In this document: positions 1 to 7,835 of the stretch, one piece after another
Numbering within the stretch: position 1 is the first letter of the stretch
How the letters are laid out: every line of letters starts with the position of its first letter
Source of the DNA: Mycobacterium botniense
GTDB taxonomy: Bacteria > Actinomycetota > Actinomycetes > Mycobacteriales > Mycobacteriaceae
Direction of reading: 5' to 3'
Assembly: GCF_010723305.1 (NCBI RefSeq)
Contig: NZ_BLKW01000002.1
Location: 682,001-746,000, forward strand
DNA: 64,000 bases
The notes under the pieces: model-generated
The model's input: the letters and a program-made list of their open reading frames with translations, nothing else
Database searches by the model: none
Told to the model about the DNA's origin: nothing
Translations under genes and position numbers: made by a program

Positions 1-104
1 GCGACGAACTCGAAGGTGCCGCCCTGCGCGACCGCGTCCGCGCCGGTCGAGCAGCCGCTGACCAGCCCGGCCAGCGCCGTCACCACCATCACCAGCCAGC
101 GCAT
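1..104 (-). CDS. Thioredoxin-like lipoprotein, N-terminus only (Rv0526-like)
   Basis: Only the first 34 or so codons lie in the window. They start at an ATG (102-104) and encode a charged tip, a hydrophobic stretch and a lipobox ending LVSGC, so the product should be a lipid-anchored exported protein. The gene starts 2 bp after the stop of the upstream histidine phosphatase gene, so the two are almost surely co-transcribed. In M. tuberculosis this position holds Rv0526, a TlpA/ResA-like thiol-disulfide protein next to ccdA. The identity is inferred from position and the lipoprotein signal; no thioredoxin motif is visible in the part present. Confidence 0.7.
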   Translation of the reverse strand, partial: MRWLVMVVTALAGLVSGCSTGADAVAQGGTFEFV

Positions 105-106
105 GC

Positions 107-715
107 TCAGCCGCCCGCCGGGGTGGTGTAGACCACGTCGACCAGGCGGTCGCCGTCGTAGATGAGCGTGGTCACCGAGGCGATCGCGCATCGCCGGCGG
201 CGCGGGTTGTGCCAGAGCCGTTTGCCGGTCAGCTGCAGCCGCAGCGTCCAGATCGGCAGTTGGTGGCTGACACACACAACCTCGTGGCCGGCGGCCCGGG
301 CCCGGGCCTTGTCCACCGCGGTGACCATCCGCGCCGCGATCTGGGTGTAGGGCTCGCCCCATGACGGGGTGAACGGGTTGCGCAGGTGCCACCATACCCG
401 CGGATCCCGCCAGGCACCGCTGCCCGGCGAAAGCTTCCTGCCCTGCAGGACATTGGTCGATTCGATCAGGTCGGGGTCGGTGTCCACCGCCAAGCCGTGG
501 CGGGCGGCGATCGGTGCGGCGGTCTCCTGGGCCCGCTGCAGCGGGGAGGCGATCACCGCCACGATGTCGCGGTCGGCCAATGCGTCAGCGACCGCGGCAG
601 CCTGCTGTTTGCCCTTCTCGGACAGGTGAAATTCGGGCAGCCGCCCATAGAGGACGCCGTCGGGGTTGTACACCTCGCCGTGGCGCACCAGGTGGACGTG
701 CGTGTGCTCGCCCAT
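107..715 (-). CDS. Histidine phosphatase (phosphoglycerate mutase-like) family protein
   Basis: A 202-residue cytosolic protein. The RHGE signature (LVRHGEV) sits at the extreme N-terminus and supplies the phospho-accepting histidine; a second histidine lies in CVSHQLP. The start at 715 is chosen because [15 protein letters not shown] puts the catalytic motif at the usual distance; the frame stays open upstream but there is only a shadow of hemL. The ATG overlaps the hemL stop (TGATG), so translation is likely coupled. It corresponds to M. tuberculosis Rv0525. The substrate is unknown. Confidence 0.88.
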   Translation of the reverse strand: MGEHTHVHLVRHGEVYNPDGVLYGRLPEFHLSEKGKQQAAAVADALADRDIVAVIASPLQRAQETAAPIAARHGLAVDTDPDLIESTNVLQGRKLSPGSGAWRDPRVWWHLRNPFTPSWGEPYTQIAARMVTAVDKARARAAGHEVVCVSHQLPIWTLRLQLTGKRLWHNPRRRRCAIASVTTLIYDGDRLVDVVYTTPAGG

Positions 716-2103
716 CAGGGGGTGCGCTCCCGGGCGGCCGCCGCGGCGGCGGCGGGCAGTGCGGCGGCGATCCGGTCGAACGCGGCGTCGTCGAGAGCGG
801 CCGAGACGAACCATGTTTCGAAAGCGCTGCACGGTGGGTACACGCCGGCGTCCAGCAGGGCGTGAAAAAAGGCCGGGTAACGCCAGGTCTGGCTTGCCTG
901 CGCCGACGCGAAGTCGCGCACCGGCTCTTCGGCGAAGAATACGCTGAGCATATTGCCGGCCCGCGGAATCTGGTGCGCCACACCGGCATCCGTGAGCGCC
1001 GCGGAGAGCAGCGCGGCCAGCCGGTCGGCGGCGGTGTCCAGTGCAGCGTAGACCGCGGCGTCGGCGGCCCGCAGCGTCGCCAGCCCGGCGGCCACCGCCA
1101 CCGGGTTGCCGGAGAGTGTGCCGGCCTGATACACCGGCCCCAGCGGAGCCAGCTTTTCCATCACCTCGGCACGCCCGCCGAAGGCCGCGGCCGGCAACCC
1201 GCCGCTCATCACCTTGCCGAAGGTGAACAGGTCGGCGTCGACGGGTTCGATTCCATACCAGCCGCTTCGGCTGACCCGGAAACCCGTCATCACCTCGTCG
1301 GTGATCAACAGCGCCCCGTGCTCGGCGGTGATCGCCCGCAGCGCCGCGTTATATCCCGGTGCGGGCGGCACGACTCCCATATTGCCGGGGCTGGCCTCGG
1401 TGATGACGGCGGCGATCTGGTCGCCGAACCGGGCAAATGTCTGCCGCACGGCGTCGACGTCGTTGTAGGGCAACACAATTGTGTCCGCGGCGCTGGCGCC
1501 GGTGACACCGGGTGAGGACGGCAGGCCCAGGGTCGCCACTCCTGAGCCGGCGTCGGCCAGCAGCGCGTCCACATGACCGTGATAACAGCCGGAGAATTTG
1601 ACGATTTTGGGGCGGCCGGTGAATCCGCGCGCCAGCCGGATGGCGCTCATGGTGGCCTCGGTGCCGGAGTTCACCAGCCGGATCCGCTCGACGGGCGGCA
1701 CCCGACCGATGATTTCGGCGGCCAGCTCCGTTTCCGCCGCCGTCGGCGCCCCGAACGACAGCCCGCCGGCGGCCGCTTGCTGCACCGCCTGCACCACCGC
1801 AGGGTGCGCGTGGCCCAGGATCATCGGGCCCCACGAGCAGACCAGGTCGACATAGCGGTTGCCGTCGGCGTCGCTGAGCCAGCAGCCGCGGGCTTGCGTG
1901 ATAAAGCGCGGTGTGCCGCCGACCGCCTTGAACGCCCGCACCGGCGAGTTCACTCCACCGGGGATCACCGCGCAGGCCTGGTCGAACAGTCGCGCCGAGG
2001 CGGTCGTCGACGGCGCCGTCACCTGGTCATGGGTGCCCACGACCACTAGTGTTCCAGCCGTCGGCACCGGTTCGACTACGGGGTGTAATTGTTCAGATCC
2101 CAC
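715..2103 (-). CDS. hemL: Glutamate-1-semialdehyde 2,1-aminomutase
   Basis: A PLP enzyme (462 residues) that converts glutamate-1-semialdehyde to 5-aminolevulinate, the second step of the C5 haem route started by HemA. Visible landmarks are [13 protein letters not shown] (about residues 46-58), [28 protein letters not shown] and the PLP-lysine motif TFGKVMSGG with Lys297. The GTG at 2103 is preferred because the resulting N-terminus (MGSEQ) resembles the M. tuberculosis protein; an in-frame GTG at 2022 is the alternative, and neither has a strong ribosome site. It heads a unit with the phosphatase and the redox lipoprotein and is about 9.5 kb from the other hem genes. Confidence 0.95.
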   Translation of the reverse strand: MGSEQLHPVVEPVPTAGTLVVVGTHDQVTAPSTTASARLFDQACAVIPGGVNSPVRAFKAVGGTPRFITQARGCWLSDADGNRYVDLVCSWGPMILGHAHPAVVQAVQQAAAGGLSFGAPTAAETELAAEIIGRVPPVERIRLVNSGTEATMSAIRLARGFTGRPKIVKFSGCYHGHVDALLADAGSGVATLGLPSSPGVTGASAADTIVLPYNDVDAVRQTFARFGDQIAAVITEASPGNMGVVPPAPGYNAALRAITAEHGALLITDEVMTGFRVSRSGWYGIEPVDADLFTFGKVMSGGLPAAAFGGRAEVMEKLAPLGPVYQAGTLSGNPVAVAAGLATLRAADAAVYAALDTAADRLAALLSAALTDAGVAHQIPRAGNMLSVFFAEEPVRDFASAQASQTWRYPAFFHALLDAGVYPPCSAFETWFVSAALDDAAFDRIAAALPAAAAAAARERTP

Positions 2104-2162
2104 CGGCAGCAGCGGGTCTTGGAGCCTTGAGATCAGCCATTGCGCTCGAGTTGGATCAAAGG

Positions 2163-2558
2163 ATGCAACTACCGCAATGGCTGGCCCGGTTCAACCGCTA
2201 CGTCACCAACCCCATTCAACGGCTGTGGGCCGGTTGGCTGCCGACATTCGGGATCCTCGAGCACGTCGGCCGGCGTTCCGGCAAGCCCTACCGCACCCCG
2301 CTGACTGTGTTCAGCGCCGATATCGACGGAAAGCCGGGAGTGGCGATCCTGCTCACCTACGGTCCCGATCGCGACTGGCTGAAGAACATCACCGCTGCCG
2401 GCGGCGGACGGTTGCGCCGCTCCGGCAACACGTTCGCCGTGACCGAGCCACGGGTGGTCAGCAGGGCTGAGGCGGCATCGCACATCGTCGGCCGCTGGCG
2501 TTGGATCTTCGCCAGATTGCCGTTCGAGAAGGCGGTACTGCTCAGCAAAACCGTTTAA
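2163..2558 (+). CDS. Nitroreductase/DDN-like deazaflavin-dependent family protein (Rv0523c-like)
   Basis: A 131-residue protein with the pattern of the DDN family (F420-dependent nitroreductase-like split barrel): [21 protein letters not shown] near the N-terminus, where the arginine/serine patch contacts the cofactor in family members. The start at the ATG of [10 protein letters not shown] gives exactly the length I recall for M. tuberculosis Rv0523c, and AAAGG lies directly upstream. It is divergent from hemL across about 60 bp, which must hold both promoters. Cofactor use (F420 or other) is inferred from the family. Confidence 0.82.
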   Translation: MQLPQWLARFNRYVTNPIQRLWAGWLPTFGILEHVGRRSGKPYRTPLTVFSADIDGKPGVAILLTYGPDRDWLKNITAAGGGRLRRSGNTFAVTEPRVVSRAEAASHIVGRWRWIFARLPFEKAVLLSKTV

Positions 2559-2775
2559 CGCGTGGCTGATGCGCGCCTACAGCGGGCTGGTGGCCGAAAA
2601 CCGCGTCTGACGCGCCGGAGTCTGTTCGCGCCGGGCCCGGGGGCACACCGTCGACATCCGGCTCTGCACGGTGGAGACTGGACCATCTGCCGCACTGGCC
2701 TCGGTTCACCCGAACAGCCCGGCGCCGCGACACCCCTGGAGAGCGGCTCTGGCCGGTGCGACAGATCCCACCTTC

Positions 2776-3279
2776 TCCCGCAGCCCGGCCGACATGCGGC
2801 AGCACCCGGCGCAGCGGGTCAGCGGCGGCAGCACCGGCGAGGGCCACCGCCAGCGCGGCCACCCCGACCGTGATGCTCATCCCGCCCGCATAGGCGAGAA
2901 AAGCCGGCACACCGCTGAGCAGTGATCCTTGTGTGAACGTCGCGCTGATCACCGCGAGAAACGGGCCGACAGCGCAACACATCGAGGCGATCGCGCAGCC
3001 CACGCCGTAGCCATACATCGACGGCCACTGTCGCGCAGGCACCCCACCCGATGGTGTGGGCAGGATAACCGGGATGTCTTTGTCGGCCAGCAGCCACACC
3101 GCGACCGGACGGGATGCCGCCGCACTGCCATCGGCGATCAGCAACGCCAGATAGCCGGGCAGCAAAGCGAATCCGCACGGATTCAGCGCCGCCGCCGACC
3201 CGGCGCCCAGCGCGACACCCAGTGCAGCCGTGTCGATCGACGTGACTGCACCGTACCGAAGAGCCGTGACACCGCGGGT
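2776..3279 (-). pseudogene. Decayed CcdA/DsbD-like cytochrome c biogenesis membrane protein
   Basis: The minus strand still reads ALNPCGFALLPGYLALL, the classic CcdA N-terminal motif, then jumps to WLLADKDIPVILPTP and YGYGVGCAIASMCCAVGPFLAV, and ends at LRRVLPHVGRAAG before running into meaningless sequence. Compared with intact family members, roughly two membrane helices between the first motif and WLLADKD are missing. No ATG or GTG start exists between the upstream in-frame stop (TGA at 3280-3282) and the motif, and the C-terminus is replaced by unrelated sequence to 2542. It therefore looks like an inactivated gene with an internal deletion and lost ends. The region 2559-3407 holds nothing else that I can support. 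Confidence 0.75.
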
Positions 3280-3407
3280 TCAGCGAACCGGCCGCACGTC
3301 GGCTGGGCGGTGCGCGTCGGCCCCGGGACGGGCGCCCGCCGTGTGCCGCATTATCGACAGCGCGACCGATTCCGAGCATGCTGTGCACGGTGGATAAAGG
3401 AGGCGTT

Positions 3408-4058
3408 ATGGCGGATCTGTCGCAGTTTCAGCACCCTCGGTTTGCCCGGATGTATGAGCGGATCAGCGCCGAATCGGAACGCCGCGGAACCGCTGCACAT
3501 CGCGACCGGGCGCTGGCCGGGTTGGTGGGCCGGGTGATCGAAATCGGCGCCGGCAACGGTTTGAACTTCAGTCACTACCCGGATGCGGTCACCGAAGTGG
3601 TGGCCGTCGAACCCGACGATCATCTGCGTGGCCTAGCCGAAGAGGCCGCCACCCGAGCACCGGTTCCGGTGCGCGTGCTCGCGGGCCACGCGACCGCACT
3701 ACCGGTCGATGACCACGGATTCGACGCCGCGGTCGCTTCGCTGGTGTTGTGCTCGATCGCCGACACCCAAGCCGCGCTCGCCGAAATCCGCCGTGTGCTG
3801 AAACCCACGGGCCAGCTGCGCTTTTTCGAACATGTCCGCTCCGAGAAACCGTGGTTCGGCCTGCTGCAAGATGCGATCGCACCACTGTGGTCGCGTATCG
3901 GCGGCGGTTGCCATCCGAACCGCGACACCGCCGCGGCGATCCGCGCCGCGGGTTTCGACATCGAAGAGCTAGACCGGTTTTACTATGCGCCCCTGAGGTT
4001 TTTCCCGTCCCACGCGCATATCCTCGGCCGGGCGCGGCCCCGTCCCACGACGTCGTGA
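3408..4058 (+). CDS. Class I SAM-dependent methyltransferase
   Basis: A 216-residue protein. The SAM-binding motif I is VIEIGAGNGLNFSHYP (about residues 44-59), followed by an acidic motif II (VAVEPDD) and the LRFFEHVRSE strand typical of UbiE-like (type 11) methyltransferases. The start is fixed by a strong AAAGGAGG ribosome site 6 bp before the ATG at 3408. It stands alone between the dead ccdA-like gene and convergent ssuD. The substrate is not predictable. Confidence 0.88.
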   Translation: MADLSQFQHPRFARMYERISAESERRGTAAHRDRALAGLVGRVIEIGAGNGLNFSHYPDAVTEVVAVEPDDHLRGLAEEAATRAPVPVRVLAGHATALPVDDHGFDAAVASLVLCSIADTQAALAEIRRVLKPTGQLRFFEHVRSEKPWFGLLQDAIAPLWSRIGGGCHPNRDTAAAIRAAGFDIEELDRFYYAPLRFFPSHAHILGRARPRPTTS

Positions 4059-4197
4059 TCCCGAACGGCGCCCCCGGGGCGGCGTGCACCGCCTCAGACA
4101 GACGCGGCAGCAACTGCTCGGTAGCGAATGTGCGGATATCGTCGGCGGTGGGGGCGCAGACCGGTGCGCAGCAGCTTCGCGTCGCGCCGCCCGCTGG

Positions 4198-5343
4198 TCA
4201 GTGCGCCGAGGTGGCCGCACACGGCGTCGTCCGGACTGCCCGCGGCGAGCGGTGGGGGTGAGTCCATAATCCCTTGCGTTCGAGCAGCGGCAGCACGCCT
4301 TCACCGAACCAGTAGGCCTCTTCCAGATGCGGATACCCCGACACGATAAAGTGCGTGATCCCCAGCCGCGAGTACTCGATCAGCCGGTCGGCGACCTCGG
4401 CATGCGAGCCGACCAGGGCGGTGCCCGCGCCCCCGCGGACCAGGCCCACCCCGGCCCACAGGTTGGGCGCCACCTCCAGTCGGCTGCGGTCCCCGCCGTG
4501 CAGCAGCCGCATGCGGCGTTGCCCCTCGGATTCGCTGCGGGCCAGACTGGCCTGCACCCGTTCGATATCTGCCGGCTTGATCCCGGCCAGCAGCCGGTCA
4601 GCCTCCGCCCACGCGTCCCGGGCGGTGTCCCGGGTGATCACATGGATCCGCAGGCCGTACTGCACAACCCGGCCCTCGTCGACAGCCAGCCCGCGGATCC
4701 AGTCCAGTTTCTCGCCGACGGCCCGCAGCGGTTCGCCCCAGGTGAGATAGACATCGGCGTATTTGGCGGCCACCGGCCCGGCGGGTTGCGATGAGCCACC
4801 GAAAAATATGGGGGGCAGCGGGTCGGGCGGGTTGTTGAGCACCGCGTCCTCGACCCGGATGTGCTCTCCGGCGAAGGTCACCGGTTCCGGTGACGTCCAC
4901 AGTTGCCGGACCACATGCAAAAACTCGGCCGTGCGGGCATACCGGGACTGCTTATCTAAGAAATCCCCGTAGGCCCGCTGCTCATGGGTTTCACCGCCGG
5001 TGACGACATTGAGCAGCAGCCGTCCGCCTGAGTGCCGCTGAAAGGTGCCGGCCATTTGCGCGGCCAGTGTCGGGCTGATGAAGCCGGGACGGAATGCGAC
5101 GAGAAATTTCAGTGTCTCAGTGGTCTCCACCAGCATCGCCGTCGTCAGCCAGGCGTCCTCACACCACAACCCGGTCGGGGTGAGCACCGCCTCGAACCCG
5201 TTGGTTTCGGCGGCCGCGCAGATCTGGTTCAGGTAGCGCAGGGTGGCGGGCCGGTCACCGGACATCGGGGTGCCGTGCCCGCCGGCGACCAGCTCCCGCG
5301 AATCGCCGTAGGTGGGCAAAAACCAGTGAAACGCCAGGCTCAT
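4198..5343 (-). CDS. ssuD: FMNH2-dependent alkanesulfonate monooxygenase
   Basis: A 381-residue LLM-class (bacterial luciferase-like) protein. It starts MSLAFHWFLPTYGDSR and contains NVVTGGETHEQRAYGDFLDK, PPIFFGGSSQPAGPVAAKYADVYLTWGE and a C-terminal ITHFIVSGYPHLEEAYWFGE, all typical of SsuD. The enzyme cleaves alkanesulfonates to an aldehyde and sulfite, using FMNH2 supplied by a flavin reductase. The start at 5343 has AAAGGA upstream. No ssuABC transporter or ssuE reductase gene is adjacent, so partners must be elsewhere. I know of no ssuD at the matching place in M. tuberculosis; it belongs to the accessory region. Confidence 0.9.
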   Translation of the reverse strand: MSLAFHWFLPTYGDSRELVAGGHGTPMSGDRPATLRYLNQICAAAETNGFEAVLTPTGLWCEDAWLTTAMLVETTETLKFLVAFRPGFISPTLAAQMAGTFQRHSGGRLLLNVVTGGETHEQRAYGDFLDKQSRYARTAEFLHVVRQLWTSPEPVTFAGEHIRVEDAVLNNPPDPLPPIFFGGSSQPAGPVAAKYADVYLTWGEPLRAVGEKLDWIRGLAVDEGRVVQYGLRIHVITRDTARDAWAEADRLLAGIKPADIERVQASLARSESEGQRRMRLLHGGDRSRLEVAPNLWAGVGLVRGGAGTALVGSHAEVADRLIEYSRLGITHFIVSGYPHLEEAYWFGEGVLPLLERKGLWTHPHRSPRAVRTTPCAATSAH

Positions 5344-5539
5344 CGGCCATCCTTTTTCGCCGCAACCCTTCTCAGGCATCCTGCCAGGACAACGTACTTG
5401 CGGCCAATCCGGGATGGGTTGGGCATGCGCGCGCCGCGGCCGGGGGTCCCCAGCATCATCAACCCCGTCACCGTGCGAACGCGCGTCAACCGTACCCCAC
5501 AAATTGTTCGCAGTGCCGGTGGCGTTAAAATGAAAACTT

Positions 5540-6319
5540 GTGGCTCCCCAAATCTATCGAATTCAGTTTCCTCCCTACAATTCAGAACAACTGCGCCAAG
5601 ACGAGGTCTCTTTCAAGCTGATCGAAGATGGCAAGCCGCAACGTCTGCGGTTTCATGACTACGCCGCGATATACAAGAGGCCCGGGCTTTATGAGGAACT
5701 ATTTTACGGCAGATTGCGGTGCAATTCACCGGTCAAAGTGATGGAATTGCTGCAGCGGGCGCTGCAGACCGCGCGCGAGCCGGTCACCGAGTTGCGGGTG
5801 CTCGATCTGGGTGCCGGTAACGGGATGATGGGCGATGTGCTGAAGCGCGATGGCGTCGCCCGGCTGGTCGGCGTGGACATCGTCCCCGAAGCCCGCGATG
5901 CCGCATATCGGGACCGGCCAACGGTCTACGACGCTTACTATGTCGCGGACTTGGCCACCATGAACGACGAGCTGCGTGAGGAACTCAGTGAGTGGAGTTT
6001 CGATTGCCTGACATGTGTCGCAGCGCTGGGTTTCGGTGACATTCCGCCGCAAGCGTTTTTCAACGCGATGCGGCTTATACAGACGGGCGGCTGGCTGGCT
6101 TTCAATATCAAACAGTCATTTCTGGACGCGGCGGACCAGACCGGTTTCTCTCGCCTGGTACGCGCCCTTATCTTCTCACAATATTTCAATATCCACCATC
6201 TCGAGCTGTATCGGCATCGCCTCTCGATGGAGGGCACGCAGCTGTTTTATTACGCCCTGGTCGGTCGGTTGACCTCGCCGATTCCAGACGAATTTTTGCA
6301 CACGCATGGTATCGAATGA
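5540..6319 (+). CDS. Class I SAM-dependent methyltransferase, AT-richer than its neighbours
   Basis: A 259-residue protein with an N-terminal segment of about 85 residues, then motif I VLDLGAGNGMMGDVLKRDG (about residues 88-106), LVGVDIVPEA, and FDCLTCVAALGFGDIPP. The fold suggests a TPR-linked or O-/N-methyltransferase, but no substrate is evident. Its base composition is visibly lower in GC than the flanking genes, with many A/T-ending codons. It lies against the broken end of another methyltransferase gene (6363-6647). Both points suggest acquisition by transfer. The GTG start at 5540 has only a weak ribosome site. Confidence 0.75.
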   Translation: MAPQIYRIQFPPYNSEQLRQDEVSFKLIEDGKPQRLRFHDYAAIYKRPGLYEELFYGRLRCNSPVKVMELLQRALQTAREPVTELRVLDLGAGNGMMGDVLKRDGVARLVGVDIVPEARDAAYRDRPTVYDAYYVADLATMNDELREELSEWSFDCLTCVAALGFGDIPPQAFFNAMRLIQTGGWLAFNIKQSFLDAADQTGFSRLVRALIFSQYFNIHHLELYRHRLSMEGTQLFYYALVGRLTSPIPDEFLHTHGIE

Positions 6320-6362
6320 ACTGCGAATGAATTAAGCCGCACAGTACTCGCTGCTGACGTGT

Positions 6363-6647
6363 CACCAGGGGCAGTCCAGTCAGGTCGCCTCGCAGGAACC
6401 GCCCTGTCGCCGCGGCGCCGACGGCGTTGGCGCGCGCCGGGTCGACAGCCTCACCGAGGAGGTCGATGCCGGTCACGTCCCGGCCCTGACGGGCGAGGTC
6501 GAGGGTGTTGCGCCCGGCACCGCAGCCGAGGTCAAGCGCCCGGCCGGGCGGTGGCCGCTCGTCGCCTTCGACGTGCTCGACCAGCCACCCGCCGGGGATG
6601 TCAGCGGCTTTGAGCGACGGGCCGAGGCCGGAGAGTATCCGGTACAT
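6363..6647 (-). pseudogene. Truncated class I methyltransferase (N-terminal half)
   Basis: The minus strand encodes MYRILSGLGPSLKAADIPGG, then ALDLGCGAGRNTLDLARQG and VTGIDLLGEAVDPARANAV, and a last recognisable strand GDLTGLPLV. These are motifs I, II and the start of III of a small SAM methyltransferase. From about 6362 the frame continues into sequence antisense to the 3' end of the neighbouring gene, with no methyltransferase character. The C-terminal half (about 100 residues) is absent, so the gene is broken, most simply by the event that placed the AT-rich gene beside it. The stretch 6648-6924 shows no further gene. Confidence 0.7.
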
Positions 6648-6924
6648 CAGCAACACGGCGTGGCTATTTCCTGCGCACGGCCCCTCTTTCGATCCCGTGC
6701 GGGCCGCCAGCGCCGGCGTCCCGGGTTCATCTTCCCGGCGACCGCTCATCATGCCACCAGCGCGCTTGTCGGAGACCGAGTCGAACCAGTGCGGATCATC
6801 GGATCAGCTTGGCGCGGCGTAAAACACCTGATCCGGCTCCGGCCGGCGTTACGTCGTCATAACGTTTCCCGCCGCGACGGCGTGGCTTTGCGGGCGTAGC
6901 GGTCCCGCCGGGCATGATGCGCCC

Positions 6925-7767
6925 GTGCTGACCCGTCGTGCCGCGCTCCGTCTGGGTATGGGCGCTGTGGCCGGAGCCACCGGTGTTTGGGCGTTAAGTG
7001 CCCTGCTGGATCCGACCGGACCACAGGCCTCACCCACCGCACCGTTCGAGCCGGCGGCGGGCAGCGCCGTGCCGACCACACTGTCGGGCTCGTTTGTCTC
7101 GGCGGCTCGAGGTGGCGTCACCACCAACTGGGTGATCGTGCGGCCACCTGGTCAGACCGCCGCACTGCGCCCGGTGATCGCGCTGCACGGCAAGGGCGGC
7201 AACGCCAACACCGTGCTCGACCTCGGCGTCGACCAGGAGCTGGCGAAATTGGTCCAGGCCGGCCATCCCGGGTTCGCGGTGGTCGGTGTCGACGGCGGCG
7301 ACACCTACTGGCATCGGCGCGTCTCCGGCCAGGATTCGGGAGCGATGGTGCTCGAGGAGCTGTTGCCGCTGCTGGCGGCCAAGGGCCTGGACACCTCGCG
7401 GGTGGCCTTTATGGGCTGGTCGATGGGCGGTTACGGGGCATTGTTGCTGGGGGCCCGGCTGGGCGCCGCGCGGACCGCGGGGATCTGTGCGGTGAGCCCG
7501 GCATTGTTCACCTCCTACACCGGCAGCGCACCCGGGGCGTTCGACAGCTATGAGGACTGGGAGCGCAACAACGTGTTCGGCCTGCCGGCGCTGGCGTCGA
7601 TCCCGCTGCGGGTGGACTGCGGCACCAGCGACCGCTTCTACCCGGCCACTCGCGCCTTCGTCGCCCAGCTGCGCACACCCCCCGCGGGGGGTTTCTCACC
7701 GGGCGGGCACGACGTATCGTTTTGGCGCCAGCAGCTGCCCGCCGAACTGGCCTGGATGGTCTCCTAA
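6925..7767 (+). CDS. Tat-exported alpha/beta-hydrolase (putative esterase, Rv0519c-like)
   Basis: A 280-residue protein. The N-terminus MLTRRAALRLGMGAVAGATG is a twin-arginine signal with a hydrophobic core. The mature part has HGKGGNAN (oxyanion region), the nucleophile elbow GWSMGG with the catalytic serine, and a late GGHD histidine, so a Ser-Asp-His hydrolase of the esterase-D-like type is likely. The GTG at 6925 is the only start that keeps the two arginines near the N-terminus. It is followed after 68 bp by the acyltransferase gene on the same strand. Possible roles in cell envelope ester turnover are inferred from the neighbour only. Confidence 0.85.
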   Translation: MLTRRAALRLGMGAVAGATGVWALSALLDPTGPQASPTAPFEPAAGSAVPTTLSGSFVSAARGGVTTNWVIVRPPGQTAALRPVIALHGKGGNANTVLDLGVDQELAKLVQAGHPGFAVVGVDGGDTYWHRRVSGQDSGAMVLEELLPLLAAKGLDTSRVAFMGWSMGGYGALLLGARLGAARTAGICAVSPALFTSYTGSAPGAFDSYEDWERNNVFGLPALASIPLRVDCGTSDRFYPATRAFVAQLRTPPAGGFSPGGHDVSFWRQQLPAELAWMVS

Positions 7768-7835
7768 CGTGGCACCGCCGCTGGCAGAAAATCCGGCACC
7801 ATGACGCCCAAGGACCAAGACCGGCGACGACGTTG

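Noticed and set aside
2562..2925. Plus-strand frames opposite the decayed ccdA-like gene
   Set aside because: They carry no motif and overlap a region where the minus strand retains clear CcdA sequence.
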